Assembly (NCBI RefSeq): GCF_002443255.2
Contig: NW_019211456.1
Coordinates: 12,298,229 to 12,362,228 of the forward strand
DNA length: 64,000 bases
Source of the DNA: Varroa destructor
Taxonomy: Eukaryota > Arthropoda > Arachnida > Mesostigmata > Varroidae
Direction of reading: 5' to 3'
The position numbers and the translations under genes were made by a program. How positions within the stretch are numbered: position 1 is the first letter of the stretch; the number at the start of each line of letters is the position of its first letter. Shown in pieces: positions 1-13,200 of the stretch. The notes beneath the pieces were generated by a model. That model had not been told where the DNA came from. It saw only the letters and a program-made list of their open reading frames with translations, and did no database searches.

Positions 1-2149
1 AAAATTTTGATCTTTTGTATTTCGCATATATGACGAGTTTACACCTACCTATACTGTTTGACACACAGTTACTACGAAAAAATTAACCGCAAGTTAGCGA
101 CTAAAAAATATTTCGAAAGTGACTAACGGGTCGTGGTAAAACTCTGCAGTGAGTCCACGGGACACCAGCTTGTACAGGGTAAGTTGTCTCTAGATAAGCG
201 AATTCAACAGGTAGCCCTATTAACTGTTAGAGTGTTTCTGAATTACATGTTGGCTGATTTGTAGATATGCGCGTTATGAGCGACTACTCATCTAAGAAAC
301 GTATTTTAAAACTTTATATAAAATTTAAACTTCGCATTTGAGGATATATCTAGCATTTAGGCAACTAATGATTCAGTAAAACGCTGTTATATTCAGATAT
401 TGGGCATTATGACATCCTTCTAAACATTCGTTATTGGTAACGCCCAGAACCTGTCGGTGAAGTCGTGCTCATTTTTATTTCAAATGAATTTACGCTACTT
501 TAGATGCCATGTTGAGCCAAGTAATGGTTGAGGTGTTTTGAAGTCCGCGTCTCATATATGAGCAACGCGTGCTCTAAGCAGAGATTTCTCGGCATGCCAT
601 TCAGCTAATCTTTCTTGGCCAACTGTCGCGCACTATTCCGCGCGAATAGTTGGATAATAACATCTGTACTCGTGCCACTTTTGTTCCACAAAATAGAATA
701 ACAGCCATTGTTGTATCCGCAATACTATTACTTTTAACTGGGCATATTCAGACATAGTGATTGCCTCTGACCAAACGGAATCGATGACACCTGATAGTCG
801 AACGGTAAAACAGGACAACTAGCTATAATTGCTTGTCACATATGAACTTTTCCGAATATTCTACCAAATTTACTCGTTATCCATGTCCGTATCTTCAGGT
901 ACAGTGACGTCAGAACCGGACTCAAGGGGCTCCTTTTGCGAGGTCACCAGGGGTGATCCGCATCCGAGACACGTGAACAAACCGCGCAGCTCGCGATCAC
1001 GGGCATCCTGCATGCAGGGCATGTACGTTCCCTAACGGTCAACACACCAGCACCCACAGTTCTGACGGCGCGTTTAGATCCCGAATTATTTAGCCCCGCC
1101 GTAATCGTTGTGAAGAATAGTTTGGATAAAGCTGAGCCATCAGGAATAAGAACTTTCGTTTAAGTATCGATGTTTATTTAAGTATTCCTTAGGGAAACAG
1201 CCGCAGTCAAAGTACCGTATCTGCTATAGCGGTATAGGCAGTACGTTGGCGTTCACAACTCGTCCTATTGAAAACGAATAGGACAAGTGCTAAATGTACA
1301 CTAAAATAAAAATAAGACAGTCATCAGAAGTGTGTTTGAACTGCATAGTTTAACGAGGATATTGCCCCTAAAATAGAACCACAATGCCACGCGTCTATTT
1401 TCTCGTCGAAATTTCCCTATACCTCTCACGACGAGTACATGCATTGGCCATTTTCGAACGACATATTTATGTTGATCCCCTCTAGCAGCTAATGACATTC
1501 ATCTGCTTCTTTATTAATACAGGTACTGACATTAATGCGTTAAGTACAACCAAAATCATTGTCATGTGGTAACCTTGCCAAGCGCCAACCGATTTAGGCC
1601 AAATAATTTTTTTAATTTTAATAAAATTTTAAACAAAAATGTAACGTCACTTGCAAAATAAAACTGGATAGTAATTTTTTTCGCCTGTGGCAGCACCACT
1701 TTCATGGCTATACTAGTTAGTTAGATGCAACAACGAAGCTATCAGATACATTTTCCAATTGACTAAGAAACATAAACAGGAAAGAAAAGGTATGCATTGT
1801 TTATCTCATTGTCTCAACGAAGGTGACGCTCATTTGCACGTCAACAATTCAGAGCCGGAAAGTTGCTTTAGCAAAAATTTGTCTTTGTCAAAAAGATCTA
1901 TCATCAATATCTATTTCCCAATAGGAACTTGACGAAATCTCCTCACTCGTTATCAATTCTTCAACGGTGGTCAATGCCGTTTACCCTTTCCGAACATATG
2001 TGCAAGCAAAAACGGTCAGTCTCTCTAAACGTTCACGAATATAATCGGCTGGATATTAAGGTGATGTTTTCGCCCCGCAAATGCGCTTTATTATTTAAGG
2101 GTTACTTTTGCTGTTGTATAGGAACATAGAAAATAAAGAAGCCCAAACG
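1..2149. other. non-coding/intergenic, left edge
   Basis: No reading frame here is longer than expected by chance in AT-rich DNA, and none carries a recognisable domain with matching splice sites. The last part (about 2090-2149) probably belongs to the 5' UTR of the candidate gene at 2150: a pyrimidine-rich stretch ending in TATAG at 2120 looks like a 3' splice site for a 5' UTR intron. Confidence 0.5.
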
Positions 2150-2962
2150 ATGACGGAGTGCGCCCCAACATGCTCTTGCGTAGCACCATTCTACTGGCTG
2201 GCGCCGTTACTGCCACTTCTAATCTCTGGACTTATTAAGGCGATTGTTGGGCTAAAAGACGACCGGATTGCATTCGAAGGTTTCTGCGAAGTAGAGCCCA
2301 TTCATCCTAGTGGTGGATTTTCGGAAAAGGTAAATGATAGCCAATTGTCGGTGCAGAGGAATTTCGCTCGTTTTTGTCTCATTTTGGTGTCCCATATTAG
2401 CCATTGAAAACAGTTTATGCTAATGTTAAAAGCCCTAGGGTGGTACGCCGGGCAAGAACCTGTATGAACAGTTGTTTCCAAATGAATGTCTACTAGAAAG
2501 GCCGAGTCAACAGCTTTTCAATACGTTTGTATCAAATATTGCTGGATAGATCTCTGCCGAGATGGACGACGGTACATTTATTTTACACAAGCTTAGCGTA
2601 GTGTCATTCCCATCGCTAACAAGCCATGTTTGTTCCGTTCTACAAATTCCCTTGCCGCAAAATGATCCATCGAAACTGGCCCAACTCGTCGTGCCATCAA
2701 GCTGGCTATGTTCTTGCTGAATGTTATCTTCTACTTTCTACACCCATTCCTCATGCTTGGAGTCGTCAGCCGAGTACAGGCCTGTGAAAAAATTAAGGAG
2801 ATAAACGAAAATCTAAGCCCGCAGAAAATGTACGTCGCTATGAAAGATAAGGTGTACAGTACCGTCGATAAGGGGAGTACACCAAAGTCAAAGGCGTCGG
2901 TAACGAAAACTCATTCAAGCAATAGAAGAACGCAGCATGGCACCAAGAAAACGAAAGAGTAA
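2150..2962 (+). CDS. candidate two-exon gene, small membrane or secreted protein of unknown function
   Basis: Not recognised. Proposed exon 1 is 2150-2329 (60 codons, ends AAG before GTAAAT) and exon 2 is 2780-2962 (60 codons plus TAA). The exon 2 acceptor is GTACAG, behind a long pyrimidine-rich tract at 2725-2760, and both sides are phase 0. The product would be about 120 residues: a hydrophobic stretch at about 11-34 (FYWLAPLLPLLISGLIKAIV), one likely membrane segment or uncleaved signal, then a Lys/Ser/Thr-rich basic C-terminus ending HGTKKTKE. A 5' UTR acceptor lies at 2120 and an AATAAA at 3195. The area is more GC-rich than its surroundings. The weak point is that all three forward frames are open between about 2560 and 2700, so other exon structures are possible, including a frame that keeps a second hydrophobic stretch (2708-2770). 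It could also be a decayed gene. Confidence 0.35.
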
Positions 2963-3194
2963 ACCTGCGCTGAGTCGAGGAATTGGCTAGCTGACCTTCC
3001 TGCAACCACCATTATAATACGTTACATTAATCACTGGACCGCCGCATGAGTGACGGTGACATAACAAACATGTGTGGATACCTATTTTGAATCCACAGTA
3101 CTTAGCGTACAGAAACTATTTCAATAGAGTTCTGGATTAAGGAAAGCAACAAAATGTAACAAACTACATAACCAACGTAAGCAAACATTGTAAA

Positions 3195-3200
3195 AATAAA
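3195..3200 (+). promoter_or_regulatory. possible poly(A) signal of the 2150 gene
   Basis: AATAAA about 230 bases after the TAA at 2962, with a second AATAAA about 40 bases further on. It is only meaningful if the gene model upstream is right. Confidence 0.3.
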
Positions 3201-3283
3201 AATGAGTTCAAGTAACGCACAAAAAACACGAAAGCCTAAATAAAAAGTAAATTACTATAAAAACTAAAAATCACTTCATGGTC

Positions 3284-3319
3284 TTAACTGAAGAGGCAGA
3301 TTTAACTGAAGAGGCAGAT
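3284..3319 (+). repeat. perfect 18-bp tandem duplication
   Basis: TTAACTGAAGAGGCAGAT occurs twice in direct succession. It sits in a 28-codon open frame starting at ATG 3278, in which each copy encodes LTEEAD, but that frame has no other support. Confidence 0.9.
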
Positions 3320-6056
3320 TTTCGCTTCAGTGTTGATGCGTATGTGCAGAATTTTTTATTTTAATGTATGTGCAGAGGCAATTTGCGCTCGGCTACAGGG
3401 CTTTCAGTGAGCTCCAGAACTGCGAAGAGGAAACAAACATTATAATGTGTGTGATGTCTATGGGCGGCGTTACTCAATGATCATCAAACATTTAATGGAA
3501 CAAAAGCCCGATCACACTTGTGTCAGACGCCGTAAATAACGGCGAAGTTGTCCGGTAGATAAGTGCTAATGCATTTTGATTGTTCAATATCTGAGAAGCT
3601 GCCATCACGTTGTCGGTGAAGCTCATAGAGCGTTGATGTCTATTTTCGAACACTCGTATTCGTCACTTTCGAACACAAATTAACAACGGTCCCATTACAT
3701 ACAGATTTGACATCGGATTTTAAGCAGCATTCCATTCCAGCATGAAGTCTCACGTGACGAAAACTTCTGATTTATTCACCTGAAGTTTAACCTGTGCTAC
3801 ATGCTAGTCATTATAGGATGTATCTTCCTTAACACATACAAGGGCGACATGCAAGTTCTTAAAACCGCAGTTCGACACCGAAATTTTACTTCATGGAAAC
3901 TTCAATTTACTATTTTTCACTTGTATACAGCTTTCTTATCGTTCGACACTTGAGTGAAACCGTGCATTTTCTCGAATAATGATTTAATGCGTGCCTGTTA
4001 CCAATAATAATTAAAGTGTGAGTCAATAAATGAATAAAGAAATGCTGGCTGCCTTCGCGCGCACCTGGAAACTCTTTGGACAGGAAGATAGATAATAGAG
4101 TAAGATTTAAATAAGCTAACCCACCGTGTACATAGAGGCCCACCGTATTTTGGTACTAAGTTTATATATATAATAAGGTATAATGGAGTAGCTTTTTTTT
4201 AAATTACTACCCCTGGTTATTAGTTCTATACTCGCTTTATGATTGGTAGTATACTGGATTCAAGGGTGTTTAGTAAAGGTAACGCCTAATAACAGAGCTA
4301 AAGTTAATCACGCTTTATCTGCTTCATATACATACTCAACTCAGCAACTAAAAGTTACGTGTTCAATTTATATCTCAACGTCATCAGAAGACTCCATTCT
4401 AAGAGCCGTGCCCTGCACGTTGGCGATTGGCTTGTCGGATAGCAGCTTGACAACAAGCTGTTTGAAGGACTACCGCTCCAACCGTCTGTTAGGGTCATCT
4501 GCATTTAGGAGACTTGTGAGGCATGCTACGTATCAGGAATGTGATGTATGTGCCGTATTCGACAGCTCATTTAGGTTTTCATCAGGCTGGAGAAGGATGA
4601 TGAAGGGGGGTTTTCCCGGGCACGCCACTCTCACCTCGGAGGCTTCTGTGTGACTAGACTAGTTTGGTTCGCTGTTCTTTGTATATAGAATATATATATA
4701 TAGAATAGTAGGATGGCTCGTAATGGTTAAACGCCGATGACTTATGGACAACGCGGGAGTGGGGGCAAATATGCCATCAAGGGGCATACAACGGAGGACT
4801 AGGCAGTTCGGTCAACTATTTGACTCGTCGGGGAGCTGAATTAAAGTAGCAACGAGCACGGGTGTACATAAACGGAAAACGGTGAGAATTCTCGGCGTGA
4901 CGAACGGAATCTAGAAATAGATAGTTCTATAGAAAGGACGCAGGAAACGACCCCGTCATGTAGCCCTTTTCCAGATGTTCTCGCCATTTCTACCTTTCTT
5001 TTCAGAACAATCTCACAAGAGGCGTAGAAAGTCTAAAGCAAATCGATATACTGAAATGAATGGCATCCACCAGGAGAAAACAAGCACTTCATAAATATGA
5101 AGTAACATGAAATTAATAAATCATGCTAAGTCGATTCCAAAATCTGTAAAGATGTACATCGCATTATTAAGTGCATGGTTGTGTTAACGAATGGTTACGT
5201 CTCCAAATCACTCAGTGACGCTGATACCATGCTTTATTATTCTACTGGTATGATTTAGAGATTTTCCGCAGTTGTTTCTATAACCGATGGCTACATCAGT
5301 GGCACAGTGATTTTTGCATATACAATATAATTTACACGACTGCGGGACATAGTTACGGCACCGCTGGGACGGAAGAGGCGGCGGCGGCGGCAGCTTGCCT
5401 GAACACTATTTCCCAGTGCGAGGGCAAGCTGTCGATTGAACTCGCAGCTTGTCTCTGCTGGTAAATAGTTGACTGTGACGGAGAGCAAGCATGCGGAAGT
5501 TATCGGCGCATGTCACGCGATTTCGTCTGGAGCGCCCCCAAAGAGTTCGAGAGCCACGGGAGCCGTGTTATTGGGGTGTAAATCGGAGCAAGCGTAGAGC
5601 ATTGCGCTGAAAGCAGCTGTGGCCAGTCGTCCATATGGCTCAACGGTGTAAATATTGAAACACCGATTTATGTCGTGTACGAACAGTATTTTCGTCGAAT
5701 GATCCCCTACAGGGATTGGATCAGTGATCTAACATCAACAGCAGCTTTGCCATGTGAGTAAATTAAGGCCAATAGACTGGCCTCGATCGTACAGAGGTGC
5801 TTACTCCCTCCATTTTTCATACTCCCGCCATTTTTTCATTGTGAGTTCGAAAATTTTTCCTAACAGGAATTATGATGAAGGTTGATCCTGTTTTGATATC
5901 CTTGTGGGAATAATGGAAACGTTAGCATATTACTTATTTTTTACTATATATATTTACACGCATTTGAAGAACGACTATACTTATCATATTTCCTCTGCCC
6001 ACAACAATGGTTCACGCTATTTTACATATGTTTACGGTACAAATTCTGCTTTTCGT
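3320..6056. other. no supported gene
   Basis: There is one fairly long open frame, 4243-4653 (+, 136 codons, TTG start only), in a locally GC-richer patch. It shows no domain, signal or splice context I can recognise, so it is not called. Otherwise the stretch is AT-rich spacer with a short (TA)n run near 4690. The GC-richer patch at 5340-5560 has a GCC/CGG-type run (about 5378-5392) but no coding signal. Confidence 0.45.
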
Positions 6057-6062
6057 TTTATT
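6057..6062 (-). promoter_or_regulatory. likely poly(A) signal of the annexin gene
   Basis: AATAAA on the minus strand (TTTATT on the plus strand), about 180 bases beyond the annexin stop codon. Confidence 0.5.
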
Positions 6063-6243
6063 TCACTAACTGGCTTTTCATTACAGTCACTGCCGGTTCC
6101 TGTAGTGCCTGGAGCAAATGATCTTCAATAGAAATAGGAAAACGGGCATATGGAGCATTTGAAAACAGAAACCAAAAACCGAAACCTGTATAGGTAAATA
6201 CACACACAGCAAATTCAAGTATCCAACGGTTTACGGATTACAC

Positions 6244-8444
6244 CTATGAATCTGGCTTTTGCACAAGCGTAAGTTTGTCTACTTCAGCTCGATTGCCATG
6301 AGTGAGCCGAACAAGGCCGTCTTGGTAAAATCCTACAGTGCCTCCACGAAGCCATTGCTCCAGAGTTTGGTGATACTTGTTCCTAAACGCTACTTTGATG
6401 TCTTGCATGTCAATAGAAGACCTGCAATTCAATATACATATGATGATACCCAAGTTAATGGTTGCACGGAAGTGCACCGGGACAAACATTCTTTCATTGC
6501 TGCCATTACAAGATACAAACTACACAAACATCACCGACTAGCCCTTATAATGACAATTTGATATAAAATAGAGATACATCCAAACCCTTACCTCCCGGCT
6601 ACGATGCGTATAACCGTCGCATGATCTGTACTCATACCCTGACAAGAGTTCCGTAGCGTTTCCGCATAATAAGCAGGCTCATCCAACGCTATCCGGAATC
6701 GCGTTGCGACCAAAGCGCCTTCATTACCCCCTAGCAATCGTTGGGCCGCGTCCGCTATTGGCTCGAAGTTTATCTTTTGCCGCGCTAAGTCTACAACACG
6801 CATGTGGGCGAATCCGTACTTACATGCAGCCTAGAAAACGATACGTTGTCTAGGGCAGATAAACGCTATGTCCAAAGGAAAACGCCTTTACCAACGATGT
6901 TGCTATGATCTTAACACAACTAAATATATGTTATTGACAAGTTCTACAAATTGGCACCACTTTCGCATCTCTCTGTAGCACACATCTCCGTTACAACAGC
7001 GGATACACGAGTAATATTGTGGCGTAAATTCGGTATCTTGATTTTCTAGCCTTACGCTGGGAAACGTATCATTTTCTCTTGTGTGTACGTTGACCTTAGT
7101 AATAGTAGATAGTCACGATAGCAATAAGGAGCTGCTAAGTGTTAGCAAAAAGCGGGTCTTCACATTTTGAACATAAGTGAGCATACTGGTAAAAACATGA
7201 AAAAATCGAGAATAATTACGTACATCAATAACAATACTTACATTTACAGTTACACATCCAACCAACACGTTACTGATTTTTTAACGCTAAAAAGCTCTCA
7301 GTATTGCATATATCATGGCTGCAAATACAAACTTTCGCAGTATTAATGACTACAGCTTACGCCGGTAACTGGGTTCTTCGACAGTTTCTCTCTTGCGTAA
7401 GTTAACTGCCCTAAAAAAAGGGGTCGTCTTCAACTGATGCAGACATACCTGCATGAAAACTTTCGTGGTTTCTTCACCTCGTTCAATTGTGCTTCTGCCC
7501 AAAAAAGCTGAGTGTTTTTTCGTCTTATTCATGTCCACAGGCCTATTATCAACTTCATTTCTTAGTATGTGAAGAAGTCCGCAGCGCAAAGGATTTTTGA
7601 CGCGGACCAGATCCTAAGGAAAAAGATGGCTCAGTTATTCGACGGGATAAATTTAAAACTGCATGCGGAAGCCTCGACATGTATAATGTAGATTCTATTA
7701 ACGTGAACTGGGTAAATTCACAACAACTACTACTACTACTAAAAAAATCACTTTTGCTCTACTAATCTTAGTTACCGCTTCGTCAAAAGCACAAGATGGC
7801 AATGGTCTTAGCTCACAACGACCTGTTTCAATGACACTACCATTTATAATACATCTTATTCGATAAGAACGCTCCTGCTGTACGTTTACTAGATTTCCCA
7901 CCTTCTCAAGAGATCGCTGGAAGCGTCGGAAGTACGCACAACGGATCTTTTGTAGATCTTGCCATTTGTGGGTACCCATAATTCCAATAATGGTACGCAG
8001 ATCCACGTTTTTAGCATCGCAGAGTGCATCCCACAGCTCTTGGGCAAGATACTCGTCGTTTGGCGTAACGAGGAATAGCAGTAGGCGTCGAAGCTCCGAG
8101 TCTTTCGGTATAGCACGTTTAATTTCGGCAGAGATATCGCTCTCGAAAAGCTTCTTGAACTCGCAGTTAATTTCCATCCGTTGCTCAGTGCTGCGGCGGC
8201 ACAGCAATTGCAGGAGTTCATCCCCATCGGTATCAGGTACGCTAAGTAGGCGCTGGACCTGACTGGCATCCTGGATTTTCTTCGAAGGGAAATCTACGAC
8301 AGATGCTCGGCTATGATCGGAATAGTGATCCATGGGTGATCGCAGCAACTGCGAGATCCCTGGAAACCTTGTCGATCGACGTGGTTCTTCATTATTAGGG
8401 TCCTTAGATTTTCCTTTTTGCATGCTAACGTCTCCCGAAGCCAT
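6244..8444 (-). CDS. annexin, divergent, with degenerate calcium-binding loops
   Basis: Annexins bind acidic phospholipid membranes, usually through calcium. Four exons in reading order: 8444-7902, 7613-7449, 6830-6592 and 6421-6244, with phases 0, 0 and 2 and all GT-AG. The product is 374 residues (family core about 310-320) with a basic, Ser-rich N-terminal tail of about 55. Four annexin repeats follow: 1 at about 59-128, 2 at 131-200, 3 at 213-288 and 4 at 289-362. Family marks include PNDEYLAQELWDAL between repeats 1 and 2, PAYYAETLRNSCQGMSTD opening repeat 4 and IDMQDIKVAFRNKY inside it. The usual GxGTD loops read SVPDTD, CDAKNVD, IERGEET and QGMSTD, and repeat 4 has GGTVGFY where GDTSGDY is usual, so calcium binding is probably lost or weak. 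The ATG at 8444 follows an in-frame TAG 36 bases upstream. An upstream non-coding exon is possible. The family call is firm. The subtype is not assigned. Confidence 0.88.
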
Positions 8445-9845
8445 TCTACTTGCTGGTAGACGAGGATCTAGGTTCTCCTAAACTTATTAGAACTTAGAAT
8501 AGTCATATACTTCAACGTCTACCCAACTCCCGACGAAGACAGGTACTGTCCTTGGTATATTCGTAAAATAATACGCTTCAGACTTCTGTAGAGTGAACTT
8601 CGTTTACCAGAAAAATTAGGTATGCCCAACTGCATCGAGCCACACATAATTTCGTTCCAATCGGCCGTAACTATGCCCATAATTTTCAAATAATCAGCTA
8701 CCAAGGCACCCACATGGAGGCCATATATATATTGCAACCCTATACCAAGCAGCTCCAAGAAGCATTTAATTACGTAGGCAGAATATCATAAATGCAAACT
8801 AATTCAATTATTCGCTTAGTTTATGTTTTAAAATAAGAAATTTTGCGGTTTATAAACCAAACGACAAGTAAGACCTGATCCCTATCGATAGACCAACTAA
8901 ATGCATTTTCTTGGTATTATAGATACGTGCGGAACGCATGCCTAATTTGATTGAAAGCGTTAAGGGAAGCTTTTACTATATAATCGTATGATTGTTGAAA
9001 TGCAACAGTATTGGTCTTTCTTTATTTAGATATCTTTTACCCAATAACCTATGAATCTTCATATCACCTGGTATATGTTCAATGATCGTTTAAGATTTTG
9101 CATAGTGACATTTATGCCGATGCTCTAGACGCCTGTAATTTACCATTACAGTAGCACTCCTTATCCACCGTGGAGATTCATAAATCAGCGCCTAGAAATC
9201 TTTCTAAATGAGTACTTTATGTGTTGTCCCTTGATTATCGGTTGCTTGATTACGACCTTTACTCACACTATATCAATTTGGAGAACGCTGAAAATAACTA
9301 GGAAACGTAGAACAAGCATGTGCTATCTCAGCGACTTTTTTTTCGTATCAGTCTTTTTTTTTTTTATTTCCAACGTAATATAAACGCAGAGATTTGTATC
9401 GCATATAATAGTGATTGATTCGCGACTAATAGAAAAGCTTGCCTAGTACATTGCAGGACAAAGTTCCTAATAATCATCAAATAATCTAGAAATGCTGCAA
9501 TTGTAGAATAATGCAATTAACTACTGCACCATTTTACAACGGAAGTACACCTGTTCAAACTTTTTATGATGTTCATATGTTATTTTAATGGCATATTATG
9601 AAAGAAAGCTATCTTCAGTTAGGGCAAAAAAGCGACACCTCAATCATCTCAATACCATGTTCTTTCCGAGAAACACTGTAGTTACTAAAATGTCGAAGAG
9701 CCATCAAAAGCTTTCACAGACCCATACTGGTGGGTCAATTGGGGTAAAGCTGGTCCCGGCTATTTTGATTCTAAACATCAGTAGGCGCGAAAATACGTAC
9801 TGGTAAATGATTCAATATAATTTGTCCATACAAACCTTAAAAGGT
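8445..9845. other. intergenic between annexin and ZC2HC1 genes
   Basis: AT-rich spacer holding the annexin promoter side and the 3' flank of the ZC2HC1 gene. It contains T runs near 9339 and 9354. No coding signal was seen on either strand. Confidence 0.5.
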
Positions 9846-9851
9846 TTTATT
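9846..9851 (-). promoter_or_regulatory. possible poly(A) signal of the ZC2HC1 gene
   Basis: AATAAA on the minus strand, about 390 bases beyond the stop at 10245. Confidence 0.35.
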
Positions 9852-10244
9852 AACCGCTGCGGACACATTTCACTACACATTTTCTGGTCAAATAAAAGAC
9901 TCTATGACCTAGAAATGTAATGCGTTACCATTTTAGGACTAACCGGCTAAATACTACATATAAGCCGTATGTGTAGTTTTTTGTATGTTGTTCTAGTGGT
10001 AGCAGACAGTCCAACCCTAAAAAACTCCGCAGCCGTTGGTGCTTGTAACAATTCTGCACTGTGGTTTAAGTGCTATGGCACATCTGGAGTTAATAAAATA
10101 CGAATTAACTAAAAGTGAAGAGTAGTCTGTCTGAATTCCGCGCGTTCTCTCCCTTTTCTTTTTCCCATAACTCTAATAGCTATCCTAGACGTCATATAAT
10201 ATGGACCTATGCCGCGATTACTCATCAAGCGACTAACTAGGCTT

Positions 10245-13200
10245 TTATCGTTTTTTTCCAGCGACCGCGGACGCATTTACCGGGGATTTCTTTTTATTCG
10301 AGAGTATGTTCGCACACTTCGGAATATGACGCTCAGCCGCTCCCTCGTTGAATTTTCGGCCGCAGTGGGGACACTGGACGTAGTCCGGGTTCTCGGACGG
10401 CGGTGGTGGTGGTAAATCACTTAACTTTCCGCCGTTAGCTAAATAATACTGAATTTTCTTCGCTTCTCGGATATTACGGAGGAACTCTTCATGCTTTGCG
10501 CGCCAGTTCGACTTTTTCACCTGGAATCAGGCCGAACGTATCGGATGAAAGGATTAGAAAAGGAATAGTATCGGAAATGAAATAAATATCTAATCTTGGT
10601 AAGGCCTACGGGGGCAATCCGGAGCTGCAGCTCAATGATGCCAATGCTAAAACAACTGCTAACGATTTACAAAGCTGTATGACTGCCAAAGGTTAGATAT
10701 GAGGCAATGAAAATTAATAGAAAAAGAACCGAGGACGGACAGCTTTTTGAAAGGCAAAATTGCAAACTTGAGAAAGCTGCGTTTCTGTGGTCTGAATCAC
10801 ATATACGAAACAAACTTTACCAATGAAAACAGTAGCTCTTAGGCTAGCACTAGTGCTAAAGCGTTGATCTGCCAGTTGCATCCTTCGATAGCTGGTGCCG
10901 AAATAAGCCTGTATTGATCCCGACGATGCTTCTGTTTCGCCCTTTAAACCATCCCAGACAAGCTTTAAAAATGAAAACATGAAAATGTCTATTCATGTAC
11001 TAACCGGTACGTCTTTCTTGTGAGCTCCTGTGCGAATATACGACTCCTGTTCGGTTCCTGCTGTCCTCATCTTAATGGCATTGAACACCTTTCTAGGCCT
11101 GTTCTCGATTTTTCTACACACTTCGCGGTGTTTATCTAGGCGCTCCGGTAAAAAGCCTCGCTTACAAATATCACACCTGCATAGAACAGAAAGTGTCACT
11201 CACGAAAAATTAAGTGATGATTGTTCTATGCCGGTGTGCATAAATCATTTGAGTCAGACTCAAATTCAGTCCAACTAATGGTATAGGCCCTAAAATATTA
11301 CAGCGTTCTTATAATTTAGAGTACGAGGCAAAAATCAGTAATAATAATAATAATAATGCATCACCTTAATATATTTTTTCTTAGTTTGGTATGGATGTTT
11401 TCATAAAACATTTAAGAAAATTTGCCTACTTAACACACGCTGAACGCTTTTCAAAGGTGAAATGAAAACTAATATGTACCGAACGCATTCCGGGGGTATA
11501 GGTCTTTCTTCAGGGGGTAGTACCTCATTTAAAGGCATATTGTTCGATTTTTTTGAAAGCGGATTGGGCAAAGTTGCTCGAGACTTCGACGTTGCCGAAC
11601 CGCTATTAGATTTGGAAGCCTTAGTTCTCAATGCTGGCCCGTTGTGATACGAGGAAGAGGAGGATATCGCTGTGCCTCCTCGGACTGAGGTTCTGCTTGG
11701 TGAATCTCTAGACGGTTGTACGGAAAATGTTGTTGACGAGTCCATTGCACGTGAAGGACGTATAGGCACTGAGGGTCCGTTGGCCTGGAAGCAAATGGAT
11801 CATGAAGATGAAAGCATAGCGGTGGTGGTGGTAAATCACTCAACTTTCCGTGTGATTCGAATGGCAAGAATGTGAGAGGAGATGTATAAGAGATATTCTA
11901 ATTAAACTTGTTTTTATATTCTTAATTGCGAGTTCTATCGATAGAATTTCTTTAAAGGATTGTATTAGAATAATGCAAACTAGAGTCAACAAAGTGTACA
12001 ATCGACCTCATCTTATTTCCACCGATTGGTTTCCACAGAGGGATGCTATCTTGCGTTGTAATAGACAGCATATCTTTTTTACTAGCGAATGTTATTCCGC
12101 GCAAAAATACGTGGGGGACGGGGGAGCATGCGCCTGTGAAAGCTGTTTAGGTGTTATCTCATGTCCGATGTGTACACGAGAGTACATAACTAAGCAATAG
12201 CTTTCCCGACAAACTACTTCAAAAGAGAGGGGTCAAGTTCCGGGAGGGAAAAGCTGCGATCGGGATGTTTATTGGCAAAAGTGCTCTGAAAGCAATCACG
12301 ATTGAGACCTTCGGGAGTACACGCCGCCCCAGCAAAAAAAGTGCGGTAAATAGCCCTTTGAATAGCGTTTGACTTATTATTGTTGTAGTTATGACAGATT
12401 CATGACTATTGTAAGATTCAAAAGATGATAGGACTTGCAAATGCAGCTGAATATCGTTGTCAGATAGAGGATATTGGTCCTCTATATCGGTGACTTGTAA
12501 AGGCTGGACATTCGACATGGAAAGCCCAAAGGAAGTATAGTAGCTAGAGCATAGCGACGACCGTACATAGACATCTACTACACTGATGAAATTATACTGT
12601 TTGGCGAAATATTCATACAAGAAGTATATCCGTAATAGACACCAAAACGCCCCACACGATCATAATAACTAATGTACTATGCTACTTGTATTCTCAAGAT
12701 GTTCGATTACCTTTATTTACTTTAATCTCCGGCTATTTCTCGCGCAAAAACCTTCAAAGAAGCGCTAATAGAGCTAAGTAGAATTGATGTGCAGATCATT
12801 GTTTACCCGACTCCGTTGGAAAAACTACTAGAAACAAGTACCCAAGTCATAGCTATGGCTTGCGCCCTTTCAACTGAATGTATTTCAAGATAATTAAGAG
12901 TAATTAACATAATCCCATAAAATGCTGTTAATGCAGATCAAAGAACCCATGCAGATTTGACAATAACAAGAAAAAACGTTCGTCTTAGATTTGCCTTTAT
13001 CTGTAACGGCCACACCCTGGCTTCGTTCGGGTGACCGCTGTCCACTTCCGAGATCAAACAATCCGGGAAAGCAGATCTAAAGCAGGACAAACACCTATAC
13101 AAATGTAAATGTGCTGGAAATGGTCAAACCTAGATGTAATTCGAAAACAAAAAAAAAGAATGGTCACGACAAACTTCGTTATATTTACGTCTCACTAATG

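Noticed and set aside
4243..4653. 136-codon plus-strand frame in a GC-richer patch
   Set aside because: TTG start only, no splice context and no domain. The opposite strand is equally open in parts. One frame of this length is expected by chance.
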